Notes under the pieces: model-generated
Database searches by the model: none
What the model was told of the DNA's origin: nothing
What the model saw: only the letters and a program-made list of their open reading frames with translations
NCBI RefSeq assembly: GCF_004346165.1
Contig: NZ_SLZZ01000003.1
Span: forward strand, 124,001-188,000
Source: Muricomes intestini
Lineage (GTDB): Bacteria; Bacillota; Clostridia; Lachnospirales; Lachnospiraceae
Length of the DNA: 64,000 nucleotides
Reading direction: 5' to 3'
Position numbers and translations under genes: made by a program
Part shown: in pieces, positions 49,501 to 57,695 of the stretch
Layout: each line of letters starts with the position of its first letter
How positions within the stretch are numbered: position 1 is the stretch's first letter

Positions 49501-50724
49501 ATGAAGAAGAATGCTATTGTCGGCCAATCCGGAGGGCCAACTGCAGTTATCAACGCCAGCCTGTACGGGGTCGTTTACGAGGTTCTCAACCGGGAAGATT
49601 CTTTTGGTACCATATATGGAATGATTAACGGTATAGAAGGATTTTTAAATGGCAGCTGCATGGATATGAAGCCACTTGAAATGTCAGGAGAATTAGAATA
49701 TATAAAGACTACCCCCGGCTCTTATCTGGGCTCCTGCAGATATAAGCTGCCTGAAGATTTAGATAATTCGGTATATGTCCGGTTATTTGACAAATTCCAA
49801 GAGATGAATATTGGATATTTTTTCTACATTGGGGGAAACGACTCCATGGATACTGTAAGTAAACTGTCCCGCCATGCAGCAAAAACAGGAAGTGATATCA
49901 AGGTAATTGGAATTCCCAAAACTATCGACAACGACCTGATAGAGACAGACCATACCCCGGGATTTGGCAGCGCTGCCAAATACATAGCGTCCACCGTCAG
50001 AGAGATCGCTGTTGATGCCTCAGTATATGATAATAAAAAATCAGTTACTATAGTGGAAATTATGGGGCGCCATGCCGGATGGCTGACTGCCGCAAGTTCC
50101 CTTGCCCGCAAATTTGAGGGAGATAACCCTGTTTTAATCTATCTCCCGGAAACTGATTTTAACCCCGAGCTGTTCCTGGAGAGTGTGGCAAAGACTTTGG
50201 AAACAACTCCCAATCTTGTTGTCTGCATTTCTGAGGGTATCCACGATGAAAACGGAACTTTTGTCTGTGAATTGGCCGGTGATGTAGGGATAGATGCCTT
50301 TGGCCACAAAATGCTGACAGGCTCCGGTAAGTATCTGGAGAATTTGGTGAAAACTCGTCTTGGGGTAAAGGTACGTTCCATCGAATTAAATGTCTGTCAA
50401 CGCTGTTCCTCTGCCATGCTTTCCGCCACAGATCAGAAAGAAGCCATTGCCTCCGGAGCCTACGGTGTAAAATGCGCTCTTGATGGTGAGACCGGTAAAA
50501 TGATTGCATTCAGGAGAATCCATAGCGAGCCTTATACTGTCGATTACGTCACCGCTGACGTAAATGTTGTCTGTAATCGGGAAAAGGCTGTTCCTCCTGA
50601 TTGGATTACAAAAGCGGGAACCGATGTCAGTGATAAGTTTCTCGCATATGCTAAGCCTCTGATTCAGGGACAGGTCAATATTCCTTTTGAAAATGGACTG
50701 CCCAAATTTGCATACAGAAAGTAA
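49501..50724 (+). CDS. pfp: Pyrophosphate-dependent 6-phosphofructokinase
   Basis: A 407-residue PFK. QSGGPTAVINASL is the phosphate loop. The donor-specificity positions read GGNDSMDT and IPKTIDNDL: an Asp in place of the Gly of ATP-type GGDGS, and Lys in PKTIDND where ATP enzymes have Gly. Both point to pyrophosphate as phosphoryl donor, making the step reversible. The MGRHAGWLTA and long C-terminal part fit the clade X/PFP long type. Own promoter, GGAGG 8 bases upstream. It converges on the pseudoprotease gene, 15 bases away. Confidence 0.9.
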   Translation: MKKNAIVGQSGGPTAVINASLYGVVYEVLNREDSFGTIYGMINGIEGFLNGSCMDMKPLEMSGELEYIKTTPGSYLGSCRYKLPEDLDNSVYVRLFDKFQEMNIGYFFYIGGNDSMDTVSKLSRHAAKTGSDIKVIGIPKTIDNDLIETDHTPGFGSAAKYIASTVREIAVDASVYDNKKSVTIVEIMGRHAGWLTAASSLARKFEGDNPVLIYLPETDFNPELFLESVAKTLETTPNLVVCISEGIHDENGTFVCELAGDVGIDAFGHKMLTGSGKYLENLVKTRLGVKVRSIELNVCQRCSSAMLSATDQKEAIASGAYGVKCALDGETGKMIAFRRIHSEPYTVDYVTADVNVVCNREKAVPPDWITKAGTDVSDKFLAYAKPLIQGQVNIPFENGLPKFAYRK

Positions 50725-50739
50725 GCATACTTCTTAGAG

Positions 50740-52410
50740 TTAAATGTAGGTCAGCAGTTGAAAAAGTGCATATACATTTAATTTTCCATACCCCCATATG
50801 TTATTGGGATAAACATACACAGGGTTCCTGGTTGCCCCCCGGATAATCAAGCCGTTCACATCTGTCCCTGTAAGAGAAGAATAATTTCCCCGGGCAACTG
50901 CCCATTCAAAAACAATAGCAACAGCACCTGCCGCATGGGCGGCAGCTGCTCCGGTTCCCGTTACAGTAGTATAGAGTCCGCCCGGGGCAGCACAGGGCAG
51001 CTGATTGCCCGGAGCGGCGGTATCTGGCTTAACACTGCCTAATCTTGTATATCCCCGGCTGGAGTCTATTATAATGCTCCCTGTATTCTGATCATAGGCA
51101 GATACAGTCAGTGCATGCCCTGCATTGCCCGGAGAAGTGATTGTCGTGTCCGGAGATGAGAGCAGAAAAAAGGTTTCATCCGAAATAAACTCACCATTTG
51201 GCAGCCAGCTGTGAAAGGAAAAAGGAACTGCATCAATGTTAGTGACACGTATACGCCAGATTCCTTCTGCTGCATTCTCAAAACGAACCAGTATAAGCTG
51301 ACTTCCATTTTCCTCCTCTATGAGTATATTATTCACCCACATCTGGGTCTGGCTAAATACGAACTGATGGTTGACACAGGTTCCGATGGACGGGTAAATA
51401 GCAGCTGTCATTTCCCCCGAAGGTGCCACAATCTGTATAGATAATCTTGCCTGAATATCAGGCCATATCTCAAAAGAGAAAAGAGGATCTCTTGGAGATA
51501 CCTTCAGTTCAAATTCCTGGTTATATGGGGCGGTACGCACATTTCCGTAGTAATGTCTGTTGTTATTTCCTTCATTCCCGGCGGCAACTACGAAATCCAC
51601 TTGTGAAAGCTGTGAAAGAAAATCTACGTTACTGCTTGTTGCCCCTACTCCCTCGTGTCCTGTCAGGCTTGCCGCCAGTCCAATACAAATCACAATCGGC
51701 ATGCCCAGCCTTTGCGCGGTCCTATATATATAACGTATCCCAAGCAGAATATCTGTTTCCTGGTAACACACTACATTCTCCTGAACACAGAAAATCCTGC
51801 GTAAATTTTGTTTTGCTTCCTTTAATTTTACCACCAGCAGCTGCGATCTCGGAACTACACCTCTAAATGAGTTTTCAGGGCTTGGACTCCCTGCTGCAAC
51901 GCTGGCCAGAGCTGTCCCATGTCCATTTTCATCAACAGTTGGCACTATAGAAAGCGGATCTTCTGCTTGTAGTGCACTGTTGATAGCCTGATTATCATAT
52001 TCCGCGCCATAAGTAAAGCCCTCAGGCACATCCCCATTCTGAATTGTCTGATCCCAGATAGAAACAATGCGGGAGGAATTACCTTCATCTCTAAACGCAG
52101 GATGAGTATAGTCAATTCCTGTATCAATGATTCCTACAAGAACCCCTGTGCCCAGCAGCGCAAGAGTAGGGTTAGACTGTATCGGTGATATATTGGAGCT
52201 GTCAAGACTCAATTGTGATGCCAGAGTATATAATGTGGGAAATCTGGGATAAGAATATAAGCCAAGATCACACATATTAAAATTGCTCATTTGCACATGG
52301 AGTATAGAATGCCTGTCATTGATAGGGGTAATATTTTCCCTTTGGCTTTCCTGCACGATCGTATTATTAATTAGAAAGTCATAATAATTTTCATCTAAAA
52401 TTTTTTCCAT
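50740..52410 (-). CDS. CspC-like S8 pseudoprotease, copy 1 (catalytic Ser replaced by Gly)
   Basis: A 556-residue S8 subtilase fold. Asp96 (VGIIDTGIDYTHPAF) and His164 (DENGHGTALASVAAG) are intact, as is the oxyanion Asn (VAAGNEGNNN). The serine motif GTSxAxP reads VTGTGAAAAHAAG: residue 487, the nucleophile, is Gly and the conserved Pro is Ala. It should therefore not be a protease. CspC of Clostridioides difficile, a germination signalling pseudoprotease, is also reported to carry Gly at this position. No signal peptide. Very similar to the next gene along the whole length, so a recent duplication. A sensory or regulatory role is inferred. Confidence 0.85.
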   Translation of the reverse strand: MEKILDENYYDFLINNTIVQESQRENITPINDRHSILHVQMSNFNMCDLGLYSYPRFPTLYTLASQLSLDSSNISPIQSNPTLALLGTGVLVGIIDTGIDYTHPAFRDEGNSSRIVSIWDQTIQNGDVPEGFTYGAEYDNQAINSALQAEDPLSIVPTVDENGHGTALASVAAGSPSPENSFRGVVPRSQLLVVKLKEAKQNLRRIFCVQENVVCYQETDILLGIRYIYRTAQRLGMPIVICIGLAASLTGHEGVGATSSNVDFLSQLSQVDFVVAAGNEGNNNRHYYGNVRTAPYNQEFELKVSPRDPLFSFEIWPDIQARLSIQIVAPSGEMTAAIYPSIGTCVNHQFVFSQTQMWVNNILIEEENGSQLILVRFENAAEGIWRIRVTNIDAVPFSFHSWLPNGEFISDETFFLLSSPDTTITSPGNAGHALTVSAYDQNTGSIIIDSSRGYTRLGSVKPDTAAPGNQLPCAAPGGLYTTVTGTGAAAAHAAGAVAIVFEWAVARGNYSSLTGTDVNGLIIRGATRNPVYVYPNNIWGYGKLNVYALFQLLTYI

Positions 52411-52515
52411 CTCTCACCCATAACCGGTACTGATAACCTTGGCATTTCACTATCTGTCCTGTTTCATTTAGTTTAAGGCCACTACGGCAGTATCCCAGTT
52501 TATAATTAAATATTT

Positions 52516-52552
52516 ATTGATAATTATGTATTCAAAAAGATAAGTATACCTG
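52516..52552 (-). promoter_or_regulatory. Conserved upstream element of pseudoprotease copy 1
   Basis: GATAATTATGTATTCAAAAA then GATAAGTATACCTG (plus-strand reading). An almost identical block lies at 54346-54382 upstream of copy 2, while the DNA around it differs. Conserved noncoding sequence upstream of both copies suggests a shared promoter or operator. Confidence 0.5.
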
Positions 52553-52571
52553 ATAAACATATTCCACAACA

Positions 52572-54242
52572 CTAAATAAAAGTCAGCAACTCGAAAAGAG
52601 CATAAGCATTTAACATTCCATATCCCCATATATTGTTGGGATAAATGTATACCGGGTTTCTGGCTGCCCCACGGATAATCATGCTATTGATATTTGCCCC
52701 TGTAAGAGTTAGATAATTTTCTCTGGAAACAGCCCATTCAAAAATCATGGCAGCCGCACCTGCTGCATGGGCAGCCGCGGCGCCTGTTCCCGTTACAGTA
52801 GCATAACGGCCGCCGGGAGCAGCACAGGGCAGCTGATAGCCCGGAGCAGCAATATCAGGCTTAACACTGCCAAGCCGTGTATATCCCCTGCCGGATTCTA
52901 TCAGGATACTCCCATTATTCTGGTTGTAGGCAGTTGTAGTTAACACATGCACTGCATTGCCCGGAGATGTAATAGTCGTGTCAGGAGAAGAAAGCAAAAA
53001 AAAGGTTTCATTTGAAATAAAATCTCCATTGGGCAGCCAGCTGTGAAAAGAGAAGGGAGTTTCATCAATGTTGTTGACACGTATACGCCAGATTCCTTCT
53101 GTTGCATCCGCAAAACGCACCAGTATAATCTGGCCTCCGCTTTCCTCCTCTATAAGGATATTATTTACCCACATCTGAGTTTGGCTGAATACAAACTGGT
53201 GATTAAAACATGTCCCGAGGGACGGATAAATAACCTGTGTCATCTCCCCTGTGGGGGCAATCACCTGTATAGATAGTCTTGCCTGAATATCAGGCCATAT
53301 CTCAAAAGCAAAAAGCGGGTCTCTGGGAGATACCTTGAGTTCAAATTCCTGATTAAACGGCGAAGAATCCACATTTCCATAATAATGTCTGTTGTTATTC
53401 CCTTCATTCCCTGCAGAAACAACAGCATCCACTTGTGAAACCTGTGAAATGAAATCCAGATAACTGCTTGTCGCCTCATTTCCCTCATGCGACGCCAGGC
53501 TCGCCCCGAGCCCAAGGCAGATTACAACTGGCATATTCAGCCTTCGTGCAGTAGCATATATATAACGTGCCCCCAGTACAACATCCGTTTCCTGATAACA
53601 TACCACCTCTTCCGGAATACAAAAGATTCTGCGTAAATTTTGTTTTGCTTGTTTTAGCTTTACTACTATCAGTTGGGATCTTGGGACAACACCTCTAAAT
53701 CCCCCATCAGGTGAAGGACTGCCTGCCGCAACGCTGGCCAGTGCCGTTCCATGCCCATTCTCATCGGCAGAGGGTACTATAGAAAGCGGCTCCTCAGACC
53801 CCAAAGCAAGATTAAGCTCCTGGTTATCATATTCCGTACCATAAGTAAATCCCTCAGGCACTGTCCCCCCCTGAATTGTCTGATCCCAAATAAAGGCAAT
53901 TCTCGAAGAATTGTCTGCATTTTTAAATGCAGGATGGGTATAATCAATCCCCGTATCAATAATTCCAACAAGAACCCCTGCTCCCAGTAATGCAAGAGAC
54001 GGGTTAGACTGTATCTGGGATATGTTGGAGCTGTCAAGACTCAATTTTGATGACAGGGTGAGTAATGACGGAAATCTGTGATAAGGATACAAGCCAAGAT
54101 CACACATGTTAAAATCACTCATTTGTACATGAAGTATAGAATGCCTGTCATTAATATGAGTGATGTTTTCCCTTTGGCTTTCTTGCACTATTGTATTATT
54201 AATTAAAAAGTCATAATAATTCTCATCTAAGATTTTTTCCAT
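52572..54242 (-). CDS. CspC-like S8 pseudoprotease, copy 2 (catalytic Ser replaced by Gly)
   Basis: A 556-residue near-twin of the preceding entry, with the same length, Asp96, His164, and the same degenerate serine motif VTGTGAAAAHAAG (Gly487). Most differences are scattered and conservative (for example HINDRH for PINDRH, LTLSSK for YTLASQ), so both copies are under selection and the Gly change predates the duplication. The ribosome sites before both ATGs are weak (GGGTGAAG here). It is transcribed before copy 1, with a 161-base gap that includes a conserved element. Confidence 0.85.
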   Translation of the reverse strand: MEKILDENYYDFLINNTIVQESQRENITHINDRHSILHVQMSDFNMCDLGLYPYHRFPSLLTLSSKLSLDSSNISQIQSNPSLALLGAGVLVGIIDTGIDYTHPAFKNADNSSRIAFIWDQTIQGGTVPEGFTYGTEYDNQELNLALGSEEPLSIVPSADENGHGTALASVAAGSPSPDGGFRGVVPRSQLIVVKLKQAKQNLRRIFCIPEEVVCYQETDVVLGARYIYATARRLNMPVVICLGLGASLASHEGNEATSSYLDFISQVSQVDAVVSAGNEGNNNRHYYGNVDSSPFNQEFELKVSPRDPLFAFEIWPDIQARLSIQVIAPTGEMTQVIYPSLGTCFNHQFVFSQTQMWVNNILIEEESGGQIILVRFADATEGIWRIRVNNIDETPFSFHSWLPNGDFISNETFFLLSSPDTTITSPGNAVHVLTTTAYNQNNGSILIESGRGYTRLGSVKPDIAAPGYQLPCAAPGGRYATVTGTGAAAAHAAGAAAMIFEWAVSRENYLTLTGANINSMIIRGAARNPVYIYPNNIWGYGMLNAYALFELLTFI

Positions 54243-54345
54243 TCTTCACCCTTATGGCAGGTACTGCCGCCCGGACATTTTGCTGTACACTCTATTTTCA
54301 GCAAAATCCACCGCACCCGTATCCTGGACTTTTATAAAATATTTA

Positions 54346-54382
54346 TAGATAATTATGTATTGAAAAGGATAAGTATGCCTGC
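54346..54382 (-). promoter_or_regulatory. Conserved upstream element of pseudoprotease copy 2
   Basis: GATAATTATGTATTGAAAAG then GATAAGTATGCCTG, the counterpart of 52516-52552. About 105 bases upstream of the ATG in both cases. Confidence 0.5.
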
Positions 54383-54467
54383 TAACAATAGTTTCATACT
54401 GAATTGAGCTCCGGTTTTGGCGTTATAGTATTTTCCCACATTGGAAAACAAATCTAATAGAAATTCC

Positions 54468-55475
54468 TTATTTCCAATATTTCCTAAAAGAGGAAGGTGT
54501 CATATTTTCATGTTTTTGAAATAGATACCTGAAATGATTTGTGTTTAATACTCCTATTTCTTTACTGATTTGTTCCACTGATTTATTCGTTGAAACAAGT
54601 AATTCTTTTGCCTTTTCCAACCTTACTCTTATAAGAAATTCATTAGGTCCCATATGTACATACTTTTTAAATTCGCGGCTCAGATGGTATTTGCTTAAAT
54701 GAAACCGCTCAGAAAGGGAATCCAAAGTGATTGGCTTCATATAACAACTCTGTATATAATAACGCATCTCATGAATCACAGGAGGTATCGTTTTATATTC
54801 ATGATTCTCTGTGTGTGTAAAAACAATAATCTCTGTCAACAGAGCAAGAATATAACTGCTGTACAACATTTCTTTTCCAGGCTGAGGTTGCTCGGCATTT
54901 TCTACCATTCTGTTAATTATATGGTAGAAACGGCTATAGGTTGACATGGAAAACTGAAGGCAATCTGCACGTTTCAGCATATGAAATAGGTCTTTTACAA
55001 CCTCTCCTTTCATACGCACAAACACACACCGCCATCCTTGTTGTGTGTGTGCAAGATATTCCTGATACTGCTGACAATCGGTAAAAAGTCCATCTCCTTT
55101 TACTAATTTTGTCTTTTTCCCATTCAAATAGACAGAGCCTGCCCCTGAAAGTGTATAGCTTAGAATATAACACGGTTCATCTGTTCGGATAAAAATACCC
55201 GACACTGGAATTTGAACAACTGAAATACGAACAGGCTGTACATTCTCTTCCAAGGCAGAAGCCCCCGGGCTGAAGAAACGTGACAATTCAATATGCATTT
55301 GATTAGAGTCAAAATTAGAATCTTTATTTGAGGAGTAATCTCCGGATAGCGCCCAGGAAACGTTGTCATCTACAAATTTATCTAGTTTATCAGATGAATT
55401 CCTTGCCTCACCATGAAGAATTGGTTCGAAGATATTTTTCTTGTTCAGATATTTTAAATATGAATCATATGCCAT
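54468..55475 (-). CDS. AraC-family transcriptional regulator
   Basis: A 335-residue regulator. The N-terminal part (about 75-165) is a cupin-like sensor (CYILSYTLSGAGSVYLNGKK, VKGDGLFTDC). The C-terminal 100 residues carry two helix-turn-helix motifs: TLDSLSERFHLSKYHLSREF and VEQISKEIGVLNTNHFRYLF. The ATG at 55475 has GGAG 6 bases upstream; a TTG frame upstream is not supported. It is divergent from the acyl-CoA dehydrogenase operon across a 262-base gap with two palindromes, so it probably activates that operon in response to a small molecule. Confidence 0.92.
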   Translation of the reverse strand: MAYDSYLKYLNKKNIFEPILHGEARNSSDKLDKFVDDNVSWALSGDYSSNKDSNFDSNQMHIELSRFFSPGASALEENVQPVRISVVQIPVSGIFIRTDEPCYILSYTLSGAGSVYLNGKKTKLVKGDGLFTDCQQYQEYLAHTQQGWRCVFVRMKGEVVKDLFHMLKRADCLQFSMSTYSRFYHIINRMVENAEQPQPGKEMLYSSYILALLTEIIVFTHTENHEYKTIPPVIHEMRYYIQSCYMKPITLDSLSERFHLSKYHLSREFKKYVHMGPNEFLIRVRLEKAKELLVSTNKSVEQISKEIGVLNTNHFRYLFQKHENMTPSSFRKYWK

Positions 55476-55603
55476 AATGAACTCCTTTTCTGCAAATAGC
55501 AAAATATCAATGTTTTCCTGGTTTAATAGCAACTTGTAGGTGAAATAGCTTGTCTTATAAAATATATGAGCTTTAAAATAACATTATTCACAATTTCAGT
55601 CAA

Positions 55604-55615
55604 CACAATATTGTG
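55604..55615. promoter_or_regulatory. Palindrome in the AraC / acyl-CoA dehydrogenase intergenic region
   Basis: CACAATATTGTG is a perfect 12-bp palindrome. A second partial site, TTCACAAT (55587-55594), lies 15 bases to its left and pairs with ATTGTGAA (55610-55617). Located about 60-90 bases upstream of the -35 of the operon, a typical activator position. Confidence 0.5.
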
Positions 55616-55677
55616 AAATTTTTAGTAATTTTCAAAAAGCACCGCAAAATATATGTGTTTTTGCGCATGATATTTTC

Positions 55678-55707
55678 TTGTCAATCTTACCAGAAGTAAG
55701 ATAAAAT
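55678..55707 (+). promoter_or_regulatory. Promoter of the acyl-CoA dehydrogenase operon
   Basis: TTGTCA (55678-55683), 18 bases, TAAAAT (55702-55707). The spacer holds a second palindrome, TCTTAC-N5-GTAAGA (55685-55701). Confidence 0.6.
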
Positions 55708-55737
55708 AAGTACATCTTATAAAAGGAGGGTTACAAA

Positions 55738-56871
55738 ATGTTATTTGATTTCACACAAGAACAGTTGATGATTCGCGATATGGTTCGTGATTTCACAGCA
55801 AAGGAAGTTGAACCGCGCGACAAATGGATGGATGAAAATGGATTTGATCATGAACTTCACAAGAAGTTATGCAATGCCGGCCTCATGGGAGTACATTTAC
55901 CAGAGCAATATGGCGGTGCTGACGGAGATGCAATCACAAGCGCAATTGTGATTCACGAACTTGCAAAGGGAAGCGCATCCACAGCTCTTTTTGTAGACGC
56001 ACACTGGCTGGCAGCTGACATCATTCTTTATCATGGTACGGAAGAACAAAAGAGTAAGTATCTTCCCATGGCCGCAGCGGGTAAAATATTTGCCTTTGGC
56101 CTTACTGAGTCCAGCGCAGGTTCTGATGCTGCCGGAATCAAATCACAGGCGGTAAAGGACGGTGATACATGGGTACTCAACGGCGGAAAAGCATGGATTA
56201 CGAATTCAGGTGTAGCTGATGTTTATATTATTTTGGCGAAAACGCAGCCTGAACTTGGCAATAAAGGTATATCTGCATTTATTGTAGAAGAAGGTACAGA
56301 AGGTTTGAAGATCGGTAAAAAAGAAGACAAAATGGGAATGCGTGGAACCTGTACCACCGAGCTTTCCTTTGATAACATTCGTTTGCCAGCAAGTGCTATG
56401 GTTGGAGCAGAAAACAGTGGGTTTAAGATTGCAATGATGGCTCTTGACGGTGCCCGTATCAGCGTCGGAGCGATTGCTGCAGGGCTAGCAGAACATGCAA
56501 TGACTATTGCCAAACATTATGCAAATGAGCGCACTACATTTGGAAAGCCAATTGCAAAACATCAGGGTATTATGTTTAAATTTGCCGACATGGCAGCACA
56601 TATTGAGGCCACCACTTTGATGACCTATAACGTGGCACGTATGAAGGCGGAAGGAAAGCGGCATACATTGGAGGCTGCTATGGCAAAACTATTTGGCAGT
56701 GAGATGTGTACAAAAACATGTATGGAGTGCATCCAGGTATTAGGAGGCTACGGATATTCAAAAGAATATCATGTGGAGCGTCTGGCACGTGATGCCAAAT
56801 TGCTTGAAATCGGTGAGGGAACCAGCGAGATCCTCCGTATGCTAATTGGTGCCACTATATTAGCAAAATAG
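55738..56871 (+). CDS. Acyl-CoA dehydrogenase (enoyl-CoA reductase direction likely)
   Basis: A 377-residue FAD enzyme of the short-chain acyl-CoA dehydrogenase family. FAD/substrate segments FGLTESSAGSDAAGIKSQAV and KAWITNSGVADVYIIL are typical. The catalytic base Glu is in LEIGEGTSEILRM (about residue 363), the place used by butyryl-CoA dehydrogenases. Standard length, cytoplasmic. It is followed within 26 bases by etfB, then etfA and a CaiB-like CoA-transferase. In anaerobes this gene set works as an EtfAB-dependent reductase of an unsaturated acyl-CoA. AGGAGG lies 9 bases upstream. Confidence 0.94.
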   Translation: MLFDFTQEQLMIRDMVRDFTAKEVEPRDKWMDENGFDHELHKKLCNAGLMGVHLPEQYGGADGDAITSAIVIHELAKGSASTALFVDAHWLAADIILYHGTEEQKSKYLPMAAAGKIFAFGLTESSAGSDAAGIKSQAVKDGDTWVLNGGKAWITNSGVADVYIILAKTQPELGNKGISAFIVEEGTEGLKIGKKEDKMGMRGTCTTELSFDNIRLPASAMVGAENSGFKIAMMALDGARISVGAIAAGLAEHAMTIAKHYANERTTFGKPIAKHQGIMFKFADMAAHIEATTLMTYNVARMKAEGKRHTLEAAMAKLFGSEMCTKTCMECIQVLGGYGYSKEYHVERLARDAKLLEIGEGTSEILRMLIGATILAK

Positions 56872-56897
56872 TTCCCGATACAAAGGAGTATTAATTT

Positions 56898-57683
56898 ATG
56901 AAAATATTAGTGTTTATTAAACAGGTTCCCGATACTATAAATGTACGTATTGATCCAAAAACCGGCAATTTGGACCGTACAGGATTAAAAGGGGTAATTA
57001 ACCCTTTTGATAACAATGCACTGGAAGCAGCACTTAAAATCAAAGAAGAAACCGGTGCAACAATCACAGTTGTAAGCATGGGACCCCCTCAGACAGAAGA
57101 GTCATTGAGAATAGCACTGGCAATGGGATGTGATGAAGCAGTTATACTTTGTGCAAAGGAGTTAGGTGGAGCAGATACTCTTGCTACGGGTTATACACTG
57201 GCAAGTGCGGTCAAAAAAATAGAAGATTATGACTTACTGCTGTTTGGACGTCACGCGGTCGATGCAGACACCGGGCAATGTGGGCCTATTGTTGCCGAAT
57301 TTCTGAATCTTCCCCAAATTACTTTTGCCACATCTATCAAAGTAGAAGAAAATCATGTTATATGTGAAAGAGATTTTGATGATTGCATACAGAAGGTGAA
57401 AGTAAAACTTCCGGCAGTTGTTACCGTATGTGCAGAAATAAATGAGCCGAGGTACCCGTCTCCCTTGGGTATTATGAAAGCTATGAAGAAACCTCTGATT
57501 ACATGGACTCATGAGGACATGGGGTGTGATACGGAACGCATTGGCAAAAACGGCTCTCCGTCTATTGTAAGAGAAATTTTTGAACCAGAGCATACACAAA
57601 AGGATACCATCATGTTCTCCGGTGAGACAGATGAAATAGCAAAATCAATTGTAGATCTGCTGGAACAGCAGCATCTGATATAA
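56898..57683 (+). CDS. etfB: Electron transfer flavoprotein, beta subunit
   Basis: A 261-residue EtfB/FixA: KILVFIKQVPDTINVRIDPK, NPFDNNALEAALKIKEETGA, and the nucleotide-binding LFGRHAVDADTGQCGP (residues about 117-132). The last motif resembles the GRxxxDxDTxQxGP segment of bifurcating EtfB proteins, which bind an extra FAD. This makes an NADH-driven bifurcating or confurcating role possible, not certain. AAGGAG lies before the ATG. Confidence 0.94.
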   Translation: MKILVFIKQVPDTINVRIDPKTGNLDRTGLKGVINPFDNNALEAALKIKEETGATITVVSMGPPQTEESLRIALAMGCDEAVILCAKELGGADTLATGYTLASAVKKIEDYDLLLFGRHAVDADTGQCGPIVAEFLNLPQITFATSIKVEENHVICERDFDDCIQKVKVKLPAVVTVCAEINEPRYPSPLGIMKAMKKPLITWTHEDMGCDTERIGKNGSPSIVREIFEPEHTQKDTIMFSGETDEIAKSIVDLLEQQHLI

Positions 57684-57695
57684 GGGAGGGCACTG

